The position numbers were made by a program, and so were the translations under genes. DNA of 64,000 bases from an uncultured Flavobacteriales bacterium (lineage in GTDB: Bacteria; Bacteroidota; Bacteroidia; Flavobacteriales_E; Vicingaceae). The stretch is from positions 1-64,000 of the forward strand of contig CALCHN010000029.1 of NCBI GenBank assembly GCA_937901255.1. Direction: 5' to 3'. The notes under the pieces were generated by a model. It was not told where the DNA came from. It was given only the letters and a program-made list of their open reading frames with translations, and ran no database searches. Shown piece after piece: positions 63,254 through 64,000 of this stretch (position 1 is the stretch's first letter; the number at the start of each line of letters is the position of its first letter).

Positions 63254-64000
63254 TATACATTAATTTCTATAACTTCATCTAATTTAGTAGTATATCTCGG
63301 AGAAAGTTTTTCTTGTTTCATTTTCCAAGTTCTACCTAAATCTTGAACTGCTAATTTAATCTTTTTTTTTCCTATTGAAAGATTTATTTTATCCATTACA
63401 CTCATTATTTTTTCGTGTTTTGGATTTTCTTTTACAAAAAAGTTGAGTTGTTTTTCTTGCTGAGGTGTAATGCCCATAACAACTACACCTGCTTTTTTAT
63501 ACTGGTATCCCTGCTTGTAAATTGCTTTTAATCCAATGGAGGCATATTTTATTAAATCAATACTAGAGTTGGTTGGGTAATCAGTTTTTATCACAATATT
63601 TTTACTATACTGCGTTAGGTCTTTTCTATGTTCGTTAGTAAGCACAAACACCATTAGTATATTGCAGCAGCCTTTTTGCTGTCTTAATTTTTCTGCACAA
63701 GTGGCTGCAAATGTTGATACTCTTTCGTTAATAGATGCAATATCGGTTAACATTTTATCAAAAGAACGAGTAGTTGCTATTGCTTTTTTCTTTTGAGCAT
63801 GTTCTAAATCTAAAGTAGGTAATCCTGATAATTCTTTTTTTAACCTCAATCCTACAATTGATAATTCTTTTTTTACAAACTCGTCAGGTAATAAAGTAAA
63901 TTCATAAGCATTAGTTACCCCATATTTGTTTAACCTTTTGCTTAATCTTCTGCCTATACCCCAAACATCTTCAACTTTAAGCCATTTCAAAGCTTTTATA
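63253..64000 (-). CDS. umuC: DNA polymerase V catalytic subunit UmuC (5' end outside window)
   Basis: 249 C-terminal residues; the frame is open to the right edge and begins in the palm-to-finger part. A helix-hairpin-helix thumb segment (VEDVWGIGRRLSKRLNKYGV) is followed by the little-finger domain (AIATTRSFDKMLTDIASINE; DLTQYSKNIVIKTDYPTNSS) and the C-terminal UmuC tail with MGITPQQEKQLNFF. The catalytic palm acidic residues are outside the window. Y-family translesion polymerase; umuD is expected further right but cannot be seen. Confidence 0.93.
   Translation of the reverse strand, partial: IKALKWLKVEDVWGIGRRLSKRLNKYGVTNAYEFTLLPDEFVKKELSIVGLRLKKELSGLPTLDLEHAQKKKAIATTRSFDKMLTDIASINERVSTFAATCAEKLRQQKGCCNILMVFVLTNEHRKDLTQYSKNIVIKTDYPTNSSIDLIKYASIGLKAIYKQGYQYKKAGVVVMGITPQQEKQLNFFVKENPKHEKIMSVMDKINLSIGKKKIKLAVQDLGRTWKMKQEKLSPRYTTKLDEVIEINV

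Overview
The window comes from a Bacteroidota genome, most likely order Flavobacteriales. The evidence is strongly AT-rich DNA, a short primary sigma factor without the long N-terminal region, TAnnTTTG -7 promoter elements, type IX secretion (T9SS) sorting domains, fused IcmF, COX15-type heme A synthase, FadL/OmpP1 porin, an rpsO-pnp pair, and several palindromic intergenic repeats. The genus cannot be told from the sequence alone.

Layout. 1-3205: truncated giant surface protein built of Ig-like modules (minus). 3437-9929: housekeeping and conserved small genes (TPR-like protein, inositol monophosphatase family, IF-2-N-like repeat protein, rhomboid, TerB/DnaJ protein, rpoD). 10133-20266: a signalling block with a 2380-residue multi-PAS/GAF histidine kinase, a second kinase with a near-identical catalytic core, a stand-alone receiver and a receiver-PAS-kinase. 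20444-27400: rpsO, pnp, a lipoprotein esterase and icmF. 27401-30290: repeat-rich stretch with a small membrane protein, a 147-bp tandem repeat, an MFS gene and a frameshifted gene. 30291-37503: minus-strand envelope genes (SGNH lipoprotein, FadL, T9SS cargo, propeller lipoprotein, MFS), fmt and a YCII protein. 37673-47270: guaA, LysM/PBP1 protein, heme A synthase, Smr protein, two paralogous T9SS proteins, uvrC. 47300-58261: accessory island. 58268-64000: ECF sigma, glycosyltransferase, tgt, lptF/G-type permease, SRAP/HMCES-type protein and a truncated umuC.

The most unusual part is 47981-58261. Three paralogous proteins share a Cys-His-Glu domain resembling transglutaminase/papain-like folds with exactly conserved spacing (26 then 16 residues). 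Two of them continue into a terminal RHS-associated-core motif and then into completely different C-terminal tips, one with an HEGSH (HExxH) motif. Each tip gene is followed immediately by an immunity-like gene: a leucine-rich-repeat protein whose start overlaps the toxin stop (ATGA), or MORN-repeat proteins. Orphan small exported proteins, a tip remnant without a start, a duplicated and truncated immunity-like gene, and a perfect 154-bp direct repeat (two full copies 5117 bp apart plus a degenerate one forming the start of the third paralog) indicate tip/immunity shuffling. I infer a polymorphic-toxin-like system with a Cys-His-Glu trunk in place of long YD repeats; function is untested.

Other points of note: a possible structured RNA leader at 47389-47531, a 13-bp terminator hairpin of pnp inside the signal-peptide codons of the next gene, palindromic repeats inserted in frame in icmF, a nested palindrome before the giant kinase gene, an in-frame 12-bp microsatellite, and a Tgt that lacks the usual zinc cysteines.
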